Below are positions 55,280 through 63,118 of a DNA stretch of 64,000 nucleotides, one piece after another; within the stretch, counting starts at the first letter, position 1; each line of letters opens with the position of its first letter. The stretch lies in contig CAYJLO010000004.1 of NCBI GenBank assembly GCA_964370835.1, positions 12,386 to 76,385 of the forward strand, read 5' to 3'. This DNA is from CAYJAD01 sp964370835 (lineage in GTDB: Bacteria; Desulfobacterota; Desulfovibrionia; Desulfovibrionales; Desulfovibrionaceae). A program made the position numbers and the translations under genes. The notes beneath the pieces are model-generated. The model ran no database searches. It had not been told where the DNA came from and was given only the letters and a program-made list of their open reading frames with translations.

Positions 55280-55696
55280 ATGAGTCAAACAGAGAATCAT
55301 GTGGGTATCATTGTGGTGGCACACGGTGATTATGGAACAGCTACTTTGCGTACAGCAGAGCTTATTCTTGGGCCCATCGAAGATTGTGCTTCCATTTCTG
55401 TGGACGTGGCACAAGATGTGACTGAAACTGTGCAACGGCTTGAGGATGCGGCCCATCGTTTGGATAAGGGCGCAGGTGTGATTATCCTTACGGATATGTT
55501 TGGCGGCACTCCCACCAATTTATCCTTGGCCCTTTTGGCAAAGCATAAAATTGAAGTGGTCACAGGTCTTAACTTACCCATGGTGCTAAAAGTTTTTTCT
55601 GCGCGCTCTCATGCCTTGGAAGAATTGGCAATCATGGCAGGCGAAGCTGGAAAGAGCGGTATTGTTGTGGCAGGAAAAATGCTCGGTCCTAAATAG
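55280..55696 (+). CDS. PTS mannose-family EIIA domain protein
   Basis: 138 residues. The phosphorylated histidine is His15 in VVAHGDYGTA; FGGTPTNLSLALL near residue 75 is the family signature. GGGG just before the start is the ribosome site, and CTAGCT/AGCTAG (55253-55258, 55265-55270) could form a small hairpin right before it. In a normal sugar PTS it passes phosphate from HPr to EIIB. Neither HPr nor EI is present here. The gene is linked to rapZ, EIIB and EIIC, so it may take the regulatory place occupied by EIIA-Ntr (ptsN) in enterobacteria; this is inference. Confidence 0.92.
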   Translation: MSQTENHVGIIVVAHGDYGTATLRTAELILGPIEDCASISVDVAQDVTETVQRLEDAAHRLDKGAGVIILTDMFGGTPTNLSLALLAKHKIEVVTGLNLPMVLKVFSARSHALEELAIMAGEAGKSGIVVAGKMLGPK

Positions 55697-55708
55697 TGTT
55701 GCTGTATT

Positions 55709-56203
55709 ATGCCTTATCGAATGTTTTTTCGCGTGGATACACGCCTTATCCATGGACAGATTGTGGAGGCTTGGCTTCCCTTTCTGGGTGCTAGGCATGT
55801 TATTGTGGCCAATGATATTTTGGTACAAGATGCTTTGCGTCAGCAGATCATGTGTCTTGCCATACCGCATAGGGTGCAAATACATTTTTTGAGCCTTACG
55901 GATTTGCCACAGATTTTGCGAAAATATGCTTCTGAAAAGTGCATGGTACTCTTTGAAAACATAGGGGATTTGCATGCCTTTATGCCCTTTTATACGGCTC
56001 AGCAAGTGCAAGCATCCATGCCTGCCATTGAGCTTAATGTGGGTAATCTGCACTACGGCAAGGAAAAGAAAGAGCTTTTTCCTCATGTCTATGTGAGTGA
56101 TGCAGAATGGCATATGCTTCGGGAATTGGCCAAAAAATTCCCCTTGGATTTTCGTTCCATACCCAGTGAAAAGGCTAGGACGCTCAATGATGTACTTTCC
56201 TGA
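55709..56203 (+). CDS. PTS mannose/fructose/sorbose-family EIIB protein
   Basis: 164 residues. The phospho-histidine is His15 in RVDTRLIHGQ, the PTS EIIB-sorbose family signature; VANDILVQDALRQQIM and LNVGNLHYGK follow the fold. It receives phosphate from EIIA and donates it to sugar bound by EIIC/EIID. Starts 12 bases after EIIA and its end overlaps the likely EIIC start. A full EIIA-EIIB pair supports a working phosphorelay. Confidence 0.92.
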   Translation: MPYRMFFRVDTRLIHGQIVEAWLPFLGARHVIVANDILVQDALRQQIMCLAIPHRVQIHFLSLTDLPQILRKYASEKCMVLFENIGDLHAFMPFYTAQQVQASMPAIELNVGNLHYGKEKKELFPHVYVSDAEWHMLRELAKKFPLDFRSIPSEKARTLNDVLS

Positions 56204-56905
56204 TATGCATTTACTTCCTACCATGCCGATTTTTACCATGGCAGTGTTGTGCGCTTTTTTTTTGCACTGTCACAAACGGCACGTTTAAGCGTTTTTATTA
56301 TTTTCGTCGATAGGCCTTTGACGGTGGCCTTATGCTTGGGTTTGCTTACCAATGCTTTACCGCAAGCTTTGGCCTTGGGCTTGGTTTTAGAGCTCTTTTG
56401 GATTGACGCTTTACGTCTTGGCACTGTGGTTCCGCCTTCGGCCACCTTATCTTTTTTATTACTTTTTCCCTTGTGTCATCATTTTTCCTGGTTCTTGCCT
56501 GCGCAAGTTCCCCTGCCTTTGCTTGTTTGTATTCTGTTTGCACATGTGGCGGCGGGATTAGAGCGTTGGCACAGAGCACGTAATACGGCTCTAGATGCGC
56601 GTTTTGAGCTTTGGGTGGAGCATCCCTCAGCGCCCATGGCTTTAAGTCCTGAACGCATTATGCTGCGCTCTCACTGGCGTGTGCTTTGGTCGTCGGTGGT
56701 TTTATATGCTCTATGCTTTGCGCTGATTTATGTTTTCTTCACGTATTTGGTGCAAGAACAGCTCTTTCCTGTATTTCCCCATGTGACATGGAATATTTTA
56801 TTGGGCGTGGGCCTTTTGGGGGCAGTACTGGCCCTGCGCACACAGCGAGCCTACATGGTGTTGGCTGTAAGCCTTACCATGGTGCTCATGTGGAGCGTCA
56901 TGTAG
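56187..56905 (+). CDS. PTS mannose-family EIIC, reading frame interrupted at a T9 run
   Basis: The likely start is ATG at 56187 with AGGA six bases upstream, overlapping the end of EIIB by 17 bases. This frame encodes an N-terminal hydrophobic segment (LLPTMPIFTMAVLCAFF) but runs out shortly after nine T residues at 56255-56263. The -1 frame then continues ALSQTARLSVFIIFVDRPLT to 56905 with five or six more membrane segments (PQALALGLVLELFWIDALRLG near the start), the EIIC-Man pattern. The only in-frame start for the second part is a GTG at 56249, which would remove the first segment. The zero-frame heptamer T TTT TTG is a canonical -1 slippery site. A sequencing error, phase variation (one extra T restores the frame), slippage or a decayed gene are all possible. 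Confidence 0.65.
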
Positions 56906-57001
56906 CATGCCTGTGAAAAAAAACTGATCTGAATAACTACTTGTTTGCCAGACTTTCATTGCCGCACCATTGTCATTGAGAAGTGATACTCCATGGCCAT
57001 G

Positions 57002-57061
57002 AAAGTTTTTTGGAAGGGGGGTCTGGGGGGAGAACCTTTTGTCCAAAAAAGGTTTCCCCCC
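57002..57061 (+). repeat. G-rich palindromic intergenic repeat, copy 2
   Basis: Blocks in order: TTTTTTGGAAGGGGGG, TCTGGGGGG, AGAACCTTTT, CCAAAAAAGGTTTCCCCCC. The last two can fold into a hairpin. The same order occurs on the minus strand at 20274-20352. It lies between the convergent EIIC and lipoprotein genes. Confidence 0.6.
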
Positions 57062-57095
57062 AAAAAAAGCCGCCCCACATACATTGGAACGGCTT
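57062..57095 (-). terminator. rho-independent terminator after the lipoprotein gene
   Basis: Ten-base stem on the minus strand (57086-57095 with 57067-57076, two G-T pairs), nine-base loop, seven T residues. Confidence 0.85.
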
Positions 57096-57117
57096 TTCTA
57101 CTTTATTCAAATATAAG

Positions 57118-57792
57118 CTAAAAAACTTGCCCTGCGCCATGACGTTCTGGGTGAACCCATTGCTTAATCTTCATGCCTATATCATAGCCCACCGAGCGAG
57201 CAGTGAGCCCCATGGGATCTGCTGGCATACGCTCTTGGAAGCCCACGAGAAAGAGATCTGTGGCTTGCTCTTTGCTTATGCTACCACCTTGTCCCATGGA
57301 CCAAAGTAAAGCTCCTGTTTCCACCTCATACATTTCTATCTGCATGGATATGGATGAGGTTCCGGCGGTGCCGCTATCCATGAAGTGGGTTATATAACCA
57401 CCCACAAGCACATTGGCGCCACGGCTTTTGGCTAGAGCTAGCGCATCACTTACTTGAAAAGGAATGGCACTGTCGTTGTACTCTAAAGCTTGAAATGATT
57501 TCTGAGCTAACCATACTTGCCAAATTTGACGGCTCACATTGTGGCTGATATTGCGCGGGCTGGCAATGTCTTGCGTAACACGCAAAGGCACAAAAAGACC
57601 ACGTAAGGGATCAATGGGAGGACCATTGGGCTGTACGTAAACGCGAATGGGGCTCACATCCACTTGGGCGTCGTTGGTCACGTGATAGGGGGTGGCCATT
57701 TCGCCATTAAGGCCCACGGTGGTATTGCTGGCTGCACAAGCACAAAGGCCGAGGCATAAGACCAAACAAGAAAGGGTGGCACGTATTTTCAT
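57118..57792 (-). CDS. putative lipoprotein, function unknown
   Basis: 224 residues. A signal peptide ends in a lipobox-like LCAC with the lipidated Cys at 19. The body has YVQPNGPPIDP, SRGANVLVGGYITHFMDSG and IEMYEVETGALLWSMGQGG, a pattern seen in TolB-N/CsgG-like periplasmic lipoproteins that report on subunit names or envelope assembly. No exact family could be fixed. It overlaps the preceding 114-residue gene by four bases, implying coupled translation. Confidence 0.78.
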   Translation of the reverse strand: MKIRATLSCLVLCLGLCACAASNTTVGLNGEMATPYHVTNDAQVDVSPIRVYVQPNGPPIDPLRGLFVPLRVTQDIASPRNISHNVSRQIWQVWLAQKSFQALEYNDSAIPFQVSDALALAKSRGANVLVGGYITHFMDSGTAGTSSISMQIEMYEVETGALLWSMGQGGSISKEQATDLFLVGFQERMPADPMGLTARSVGYDIGMKIKQWVHPERHGAGQVF

Positions 57793-58133
57793 TGCATCCT
57801 CGCTGTAGCTGCTTCCGCTCCCTGAATGGAAAGGATAAGTTTTTCCTGAGAGCGTTGTAAACTTTCATGAAGGGAAATGCGCCGTTCCACAGGTAAGTGA
57901 CGGAACTCTTCTTTTTCTGTCAAAAGAATGAGCTTTCCCATTTCTTCCTGTAGGGATTGCAAATGCTGTGCCTCAGGACCGGATAAATGTCCATTACACA
58001 AAGAAAGTTCCACAAGGTGCAAAAGGCGCAAAGCTTCATTGCCAATATATTCAGGGGCAATGATTTTGGCATAGCGCTTTTTTTGGCGTCTACTTTCCCA
58101 ATATTTTGCTAGTTTTGAAAAAATCTGTAACAT
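57789..58133 (-). CDS. small helical protein, function unknown
   Basis: 114 residues, basic N terminus (YWESRRQKKRYAKI) and otherwise helical with heptad-like leucines (LQSLQEEMGKLILLTEKEEFRHL). No signal peptide or membrane segment. It lies between the Yip1-type gene (55 bases upstream) and the lipoprotein gene (four-base overlap). Confidence 0.65.
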   Translation of the reverse strand: MLQIFSKLAKYWESRRQKKRYAKIIAPEYIGNEALRLLHLVELSLCNGHLSGPEAQHLQSLQEEMGKLILLTEKEEFRHLPVERRISLHESLQRSQEKLILSIQGAEAATARMQ

Positions 58134-58188
58134 ACTCGCCCTCCTTGGTGAGAGAGTGCTTAAGTGCAGATTCTATGTTTCTCAAAAG

Positions 58189-59139
58189 CTATGCCACAAA
58201 CATGAATTGTAAGAGTAAAGGCACACCAATGAGGTACATGGGTAAAATGCCAAGCAATGTCTGGCCCCATGAGAGGCGCAGTGCATAGCGGCATCCCACA
58301 GCAGTGCAAGCTATGGTCCAGACATAGCCTACCACAGAGCCTAGGGCCGGCACAAGACATAAAAGCATGGGTGTTGCGCTGTAGGCTACCACCTGAAAAA
58401 TGAGATTAAAGTCTGCTCGTTGTGGCGTTATGAAGCGAAAAAGCACAAAATAAACAGTGGTGGTAAAAAATATTTCCACAACGTTTAAAGCTCCGCCCAA
58501 GAGCAAAGCAAGACTGTAGGAACTTTGCGGGGTGAGCATATTCAGCATGGTTTGCAACTGAGGATCGTCAGCGGCGGCGGGTGCTAAGGCTTCGCTGATG
58601 ATATCGCCCCAAAAACGTTCAAAGGTAATTTGCAAAAGACCTACAATGACAAAGAAAAGCAAGGCGCGTTTTTGTGAACCTTGCGGCATGAGACCGGCGA
58701 AAAAGCGTGGTGCACTGAAAAATACGCGTAATACCGTTTGGTAAAAAGCGGTAAAGTAGCCGATACGTTCTGGATTTTCCCAAGGGTTTTCAATGGCAAA
58801 GGCTTCAAAAGCCGCATCTTGGTCAAAACTTTCTTCTGTGTACTCTTGTTGAGCTTGTTGTTTTTGCTCTGCAGCATAACTTTGTGCAGCAGCTTCTTTG
58901 TTGGGGGTATATTTGGGTACGGTGTTTTCTTCTTGTTGCTGCGCGGGCACAGGTTGAGAAAGGGGTGCTGGCGCTGGCTGGGGCTGTATTTCCTCATGGG
59001 ATATGGGGCACTGCTCGTTTTCAATATGTACTTTGAAGCGAAACTGACACTGTGGACAGGTGGCCATGGTTGAGGCGGTGGGTAATTTATCTGCAGGCAC
59101 TTGGCGGCTAAATTGGCATTGCGGGCAGGTTATGTTCAT
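58189..59139 (-). CDS. zinc-ribbon and Yip1-like membrane protein
   Basis: 316 residues. Two MJ0042-type zinc ribbons at the N terminus (CPQCQFSRQVP and CPQCQFRFKVH) are followed by a Pro/Gln-rich linker and, from about residue 140, a five-segment membrane domain of the YIP1 type (FFAGLMPQGSQKRALLFFVIVGLLQ; FITPQRADFNLIFQVVAYSATPMLL). Such proteins are found in delta-proteobacteria without a defined role. First gene of the three-gene cluster ending in the lipoprotein. Confidence 0.82.
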   Translation of the reverse strand: MNITCPQCQFSRQVPADKLPTASTMATCPQCQFRFKVHIENEQCPISHEEIQPQPAPAPLSQPVPAQQQEENTVPKYTPNKEAAAQSYAAEQKQQAQQEYTEESFDQDAAFEAFAIENPWENPERIGYFTAFYQTVLRVFFSAPRFFAGLMPQGSQKRALLFFVIVGLLQITFERFWGDIISEALAPAAADDPQLQTMLNMLTPQSSYSLALLLGGALNVVEIFFTTTVYFVLFRFITPQRADFNLIFQVVAYSATPMLLCLVPALGSVVGYVWTIACTAVGCRYALRLSWGQTLLGILPMYLIGVPLLLQFMFVA

Positions 59140-59191
59140 CTTTTTATTTACTCCATATATGTATAACGCATGTTACCATAGTGTTTTTTGT

Positions 59192-60400
59192 CTAGACAGG
59201 CAAGTAGAAGACTCGCTGTTCGTGGAGGCTAGTTTGCCATAGGTCAAAGAATTTCTTTCCAAGGCAGGGGTAAGCCGCGCTCAAGGTATGTTGTACGCTT
59301 CCGGCGGCATTGAATACGGCTAGTCTTTGACGTAATTGTTCTGGGCTTTTTTGAATATGACTATAGTGCAAAATACTGTGCTGAGGCGCCAACACCACAT
59401 TTCCTTCAAGACCCTCCACCTTTTCATGAATACTATGGATAAAGTGCACCTTGTCCGTGCGCGGAAAGAGTCGCAATTGTACATCGGGCCAAAGGCCATG
59501 CCCCATACGTATGTGTTCGGCATCGCCTTCAAAGGTGAGGCGCGGAAAAAGCACACCGCCACTGTGCTCACCATGAAGAAGGTGTGGAAGCGCGTTCCAT
59601 GTTTGCGAGCTGAGGCGCTCATCGGCATCAAGATAGAGCACCCAATCCCCGCGACAGTGCTCGAGCATGGCATTGCGTTGTGCACTAAAATCTTGCTGCA
59701 AAGGACGACAATATTGTCTTAAGGGGACACTACACACATAATTTTTTTGTGGGCACTGTTCTCCATCCCATATGATCACAACCTCATGCACCCAAGGGGG
59801 GATATGAGCAAAAAAATCATCCAGCTGTGGTTCGTCGGGGTGTAAAATGGCTCCAATACTTAGGGAAGGAGCTGAAGATATTTCCTCAGAAGAGAGGGCA
59901 TGCATGGTGCTTCCCAAAAAGAGTTTACGCCATTTTTCCAGCACAGAGCAGCGAGCTTTAGGTGGGGAGCAAAATATGAGGCTTGTGTGTGCCGGCTCTA
60001 AACCCAAGACTCGAGTAAGCATAAAAAGCGCCCATGGCGAGCTATCCACTAAAATATGCACGGGGATGGAAGATATGGAGGATGTCGTACATATTTCTTG
60101 AGCAAAATTTTGCAGTTTGCAGTTTTGGCTTTCAAGGATGAGGATGGATGCCTGCGCATTCTTTGGGGCAAGTTCTTGTTGGAGCATCAAAATCATTTCA
60201 ACATCATAGCCCAGCATAATATAGTTTGTGTGCCCAGCGCGCAGGGCGTTGGTTACACTGCGTTGTAGCAGAGATTTTTTTTGTTCTTCTGGCCAAGGTA
60301 GGGTCAAGGCTTGTGGAGATCCCACGCCTTTCCAGAGCAGTATCTCTTGACTATAGGCTTGCCAAAGCGAGCTTAAAGGAGGTGTGCGGCTCGCAGACAT
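59192..60400 (-). CDS. glycosyltransferase family 2 protein with N-terminal extension
   Basis: 402 residues from ATG at 60400, two bases after the cbiA stop; a longer frame starts inside cbiA. The first 190 residues hold hydrophobic strands (HILVDSSPWALFML) without a clear family. The GT2 domain follows: VVIIWDGEQC, DFSAQRNAMLEHCRGDWVLYLDADERLS (DxD-type metal site), and a C-terminal segment with HSIHEKVEG. This pattern resembles WaaE/KdtX-type transferases that modify LPS core. Acceptor and donor are unknown. Coupled to cbiA only by position. Confidence 0.82.
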   Translation of the reverse strand: MSASRTPPLSSLWQAYSQEILLWKGVGSPQALTLPWPEEQKKSLLQRSVTNALRAGHTNYIMLGYDVEMILMLQQELAPKNAQASILILESQNCKLQNFAQEICTTSSISSIPVHILVDSSPWALFMLTRVLGLEPAHTSLIFCSPPKARCSVLEKWRKLFLGSTMHALSSEEISSAPSLSIGAILHPDEPQLDDFFAHIPPWVHEVVIIWDGEQCPQKNYVCSVPLRQYCRPLQQDFSAQRNAMLEHCRGDWVLYLDADERLSSQTWNALPHLLHGEHSGGVLFPRLTFEGDAEHIRMGHGLWPDVQLRLFPRTDKVHFIHSIHEKVEGLEGNVVLAPQHSILHYSHIQKSPEQLRQRLAVFNAAGSVQHTLSAAYPCLGKKFFDLWQTSLHEQRVFYLPV

Positions 60401-60402
60401 GA

Positions 60403-61830
60403 TTATACCGAATAGTGTGCAGCCAAGTGCACAAAGTTTTGTGCCCACCATGGGCATGCTGGGGCAAAGATGTGGGTATAGGAGGCAAAAGTTTGACGCA
60501 CAAAAAGTCCATCTTGATTGCTATCATGGCTAGCATGCAATTCCCCCATGCCAAGGCCTTTTTCTAAGCTCAAGCAGGTGGTGGTATCAGTCATATCTGA
60601 CGAGCTTTTTACGCAACGTGAATAATGAAACTCATGACCGCGCAACTCTTCATGTAAAGGGTGGTAAGCATTGGCTGTGTGTACACGCCCTTTCACATAA
60701 CCAAGCCCTTGTGGGCGCGTGTGAAATTCACTGCGCACAGGAAAGATGCCGGCCATGGGATAGGTTTTACCTTGGCGAGAGATGGCCTCAGCCAAAATCA
60801 TAAAGCCGCCGCACTCGGCATAGATGGGCATGCCAGCTTGGGAGAGGGCACGTAATGTATTCAAATGCGGTGAAGCTGAAAGCTGTTCTAAATATTCTTC
60901 GGGGTAACCACCGCCCAAGTATAAACCTTGTAAATCTTGAGGCCAAGGGCTGTTATCCAATAAAGATACAGGAATAAGCTCTGCGCCTTGGCGGCGTAGG
61001 GCTTCCAAGTTTTCTGCGTAGTAAAACCAAAAGGCTTCATCATACAGGTACCCTATGCGCACGGCTTTGTCCCTTTGGCATATCTCGGTGGTCCAAAAAG
61101 TAGATGGCGTGGATAAGGCAGGAGCGCGGCAAGCCAAGGCATATATGGCTTCCATATTGCAATGCTGGCGCACAAAATTTCCTAAAGCATTTAAGTCATT
61201 TTCTGCATTGTCCATATGGTTTTGACACAGGCCCATATGGCGCTCCGGAAGGGGATTTTCTTTAAGTCGCGGTAAGGCACCTAAAATGGGAATGTCTGTA
61301 TAATGCTCAATGGCGGCTCGCACAATGCTTTCATGCCGTGCAGAGCCCACTTGATTGAGCACCACACCGCCAATGGTTACATCTTTTTCAAAGTGTACCA
61401 TGCCTTGCAAGAGGGCCGCCGAGGTGCGCGTCATCTTGGTAATATCCAAAGACAGAATCACCGGGCTTTGTAAAATGCGTGCCACTTCAGCTGTGGAGCA
61501 GGATCCATGTATATCTTGTCCGTCAAAAAGGCCGCGATTTCCTTCCAAAAGGCAGATATGGGGCTTTTGCTCTTGCCAACCATGGGCAAAAAGGGCGCGA
61601 AGGGCATCGGCTTCTAAAAAGTACGGATCCATATTGGTGCATGGCGTTTTTGCCGCCAGTTCAAGCCAATGGGCGTCGATATAATCAGGGCCCTTTTTAT
61701 AGGGTTTTACTGTAAGGCCCATTTGCAAAAAAGCACGACAAAGGCCCAAGGAAAGAAGCGTTTTTCCGCCTCCGCCGCGTAAAGCAGAGATGATGATGCG
61801 TGGTGCGTGTAATTCTAACATGGTCTTCAT
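60403..61830 (-). CDS. cbiA: cobyrinate a,c-diamide synthase
   Basis: 475 residues. The N-terminal dethiobiotin-synthetase-like ATPase begins IIISALRGGGGKT (P-loop) and has PYKKGPDYIDAHW; the C-terminal class I glutamine amidotransferase domain shows YLGGGYPEEY and YAECGGFMIL with the catalytic Cys. It amidates the a and c side chains of cobyrinate or, in the alternative, hydrogenobyrinate (CobB). In Desulfovibrio cobB follows dsrABD, and the order dsrB-dsrD-tauE-cbiA here matches that context. Confidence 0.96.
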   Translation of the reverse strand: MKTMLELHAPRIIISALRGGGGKTLLSLGLCRAFLQMGLTVKPYKKGPDYIDAHWLELAAKTPCTNMDPYFLEADALRALFAHGWQEQKPHICLLEGNRGLFDGQDIHGSCSTAEVARILQSPVILSLDITKMTRTSAALLQGMVHFEKDVTIGGVVLNQVGSARHESIVRAAIEHYTDIPILGALPRLKENPLPERHMGLCQNHMDNAENDLNALGNFVRQHCNMEAIYALACRAPALSTPSTFWTTEICQRDKAVRIGYLYDEAFWFYYAENLEALRRQGAELIPVSLLDNSPWPQDLQGLYLGGGYPEEYLEQLSASPHLNTLRALSQAGMPIYAECGGFMILAEAISRQGKTYPMAGIFPVRSEFHTRPQGLGYVKGRVHTANAYHPLHEELRGHEFHYSRCVKSSSDMTDTTTCLSLEKGLGMGELHASHDSNQDGLFVRQTFASYTHIFAPACPWWAQNFVHLAAHYSV

Positions 61831-61964
61831 GAGAAAGTTTTAACGAAAAAATTTCTCATACCCCCTTAAAATATGGCGACGTATACGTGCGTTTTGCGCT
61901 GTGTAAAATGCTTTTAAACAATAGGAAAAATTTAGGTAAAAAAAGAGTTGATGTAAAGGTGCTT

Positions 61965-62708
61965 TTACAACTCTAAACCGCGCACCATACAAACAATACC
62001 GCCAGCCCCGATGACCAATAAGAGCAGGCGTTTAAACGCATGCACAGGGAGCTTTTTGGTGAGCGGGGCCGCACAAAATACTCCAGCCGCAGAACATACA
62101 GCAGCAATGAGTGATAGGTCCAAAACTTCTGAGCTATACATGCCGGCTAAGCCATGGGCAAGGCACACAATGATGAGTAACAAGGTGCTGTACACCGAAA
62201 GGGTGCCGAGGCACTGTTTGGGGGTCCATCCCAAATAGAGTGCATAGGCACCAATGGGAGGCCCTCCAAAGGAGATGGCCCCTGTGAGCATGCCTGCCCC
62301 AAATCCCACCGATTGAGTGAGCCATGTTTTTTCTGGGCGAATCACCAATTGCTGTTTTTCGCGCACATATTGCATGATGACAAAAAGTAGCATGACTAAG
62401 CCTGCCACCAACTGTATGTGGGCCGCGCTCACATACATAAGCAAAGCCACACCAGCCACTGCACCGGGCGCGGTGGCTATGAGCAAGCGTGCTGTGGTGC
62501 CGTAGAGGCAGTCTTTATAATTAAGTAAAGACAGTGAAGCCGTTTGTGCTAATCCCGCAAGGCAAGCTATGGGCACCACCAAGGCTGGTGGCATGAAAAG
62601 CACAAGCACAGGCACAGCCACCATGGCACCGCCAATGCTGGTGAGCCCTGTGACAAAGCCTGCAACAAACCATAAGGGCCAATACATATAGGGAAAAAGT
62701 TCTTGCAT
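61965..62708 (-). CDS. TauE/SafE-family permease (putative sulfite/organosulfonate exporter)
   Basis: 247 residues from ATG at 62708; the longer frame to 62762 would begin inside a terminator, so it is rejected. About eight hydrophobic segments in two repeats, with the family motifs FVTGLTSIGGAMVAVPVL near residue 15 and GAISFGGPPIGAYALYLG near 140. TauE/SafE proteins export sulfite, sulfoacetate or related anions. Position between dsrD and cbiA makes a sulfur-anion role plausible, but no substrate can be proved. Confidence 0.88.
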   Translation of the reverse strand: MQELFPYMYWPLWFVAGFVTGLTSIGGAMVAVPVLVLFMPPALVVPIACLAGLAQTASLSLLNYKDCLYGTTARLLIATAPGAVAGVALLMYVSAAHIQLVAGLVMLLFVIMQYVREKQQLVIRPEKTWLTQSVGFGAGMLTGAISFGGPPIGAYALYLGWTPKQCLGTLSVYSTLLLIIVCLAHGLAGMYSSEVLDLSLIAAVCSAAGVFCAAPLTKKLPVHAFKRLLLLVIGAGGIVCMVRGLEL

Positions 62709-62735
62709 GGTAATCTCTACAGCTGGAAAAAACAT

Positions 62736-62766
62736 ATAAAAAAGGGATGAGCAAAAACTCATCCCT
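62736..62766 (-). terminator. rho-independent terminator after dsrD
   Basis: Perfect nine-base stem (62758-62766 with 62743-62751), six-base loop and a T-rich tail on the minus strand. It sits between dsrD and the TauE gene. Confidence 0.92.
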
Positions 62767-62816
62767 CATAATATTCCAAGGAATATTTGGCGTTACCCTA
62801 AGGTAACAAAGACAGA

Positions 62817-63050
62817 CTAGTCTTCGCCTTCAGCAGCAGATTGCTTACCAGCGCCTTTGAGGCCGTACATGGTAGTAGAGCCGGAGGACCAGTATTCGAT
62901 AACGTCTTCGTTAACGAGCTTGGTCAAGATTTTCTTAACTTCGCGAGGACCTTTGCCTTCGAAAAGGGGAAGGAAGTCTTGGAAGTAGAATTTGGATTTG
63001 CCAGTTTTGCTTTGCAAAAACTCAACAACAATGGTTTTTTCGTCGCTCAT
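62817..63050 (-). CDS. dsrD: dissimilatory sulfite reductase accessory protein DsrD
   Basis: 77 residues from ATG at 63050 with GGAG seven bases upstream; TTG at 63062 would overlap that site. The winged-helix fold is indicated by EFLQSKTGKSKFYFQDFLPLFEGKGPREVKKILTKLVNEDVIEYWSSG. DsrD is encoded with dsrAB in sulfate and sulfite reducers and has been shown to stimulate DsrAB turnover. Length fits the roughly 78-residue family. Confidence 0.97.
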   Translation of the reverse strand: MSDEKTIVVEFLQSKTGKSKFYFQDFLPLFEGKGPREVKKILTKLVNEDVIEYWSSGSTTMYGLKGAGKQSAAEGED

Positions 63051-63071
63051 GTTTTTCTCCAAATAGGGCGA

Positions 63072-63091
63072 GCCCCCGAAAAATCGGGGGC
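63072..63091 (-). other. dsrB-dsrD intergenic hairpin
   Basis: GCCCCCGA pairs with TCGGGGGC around a TTTT loop on the minus strand, between the dsrB stop and the dsrD start. No T run follows, so it may set mRNA processing or stability within the operon. Confidence 0.75.
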
Positions 63092-63118
63092 ATTTCCCTT
63101 GTTAAATCGCTGTTCTGA

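Noticed and set aside
62709..62762. Longer N terminus for the TauE/SafE permease
   Set aside because: It would start inside the perfect dsrD terminator stem; the ATG at 62708 begins just before the first hydrophobic segment.
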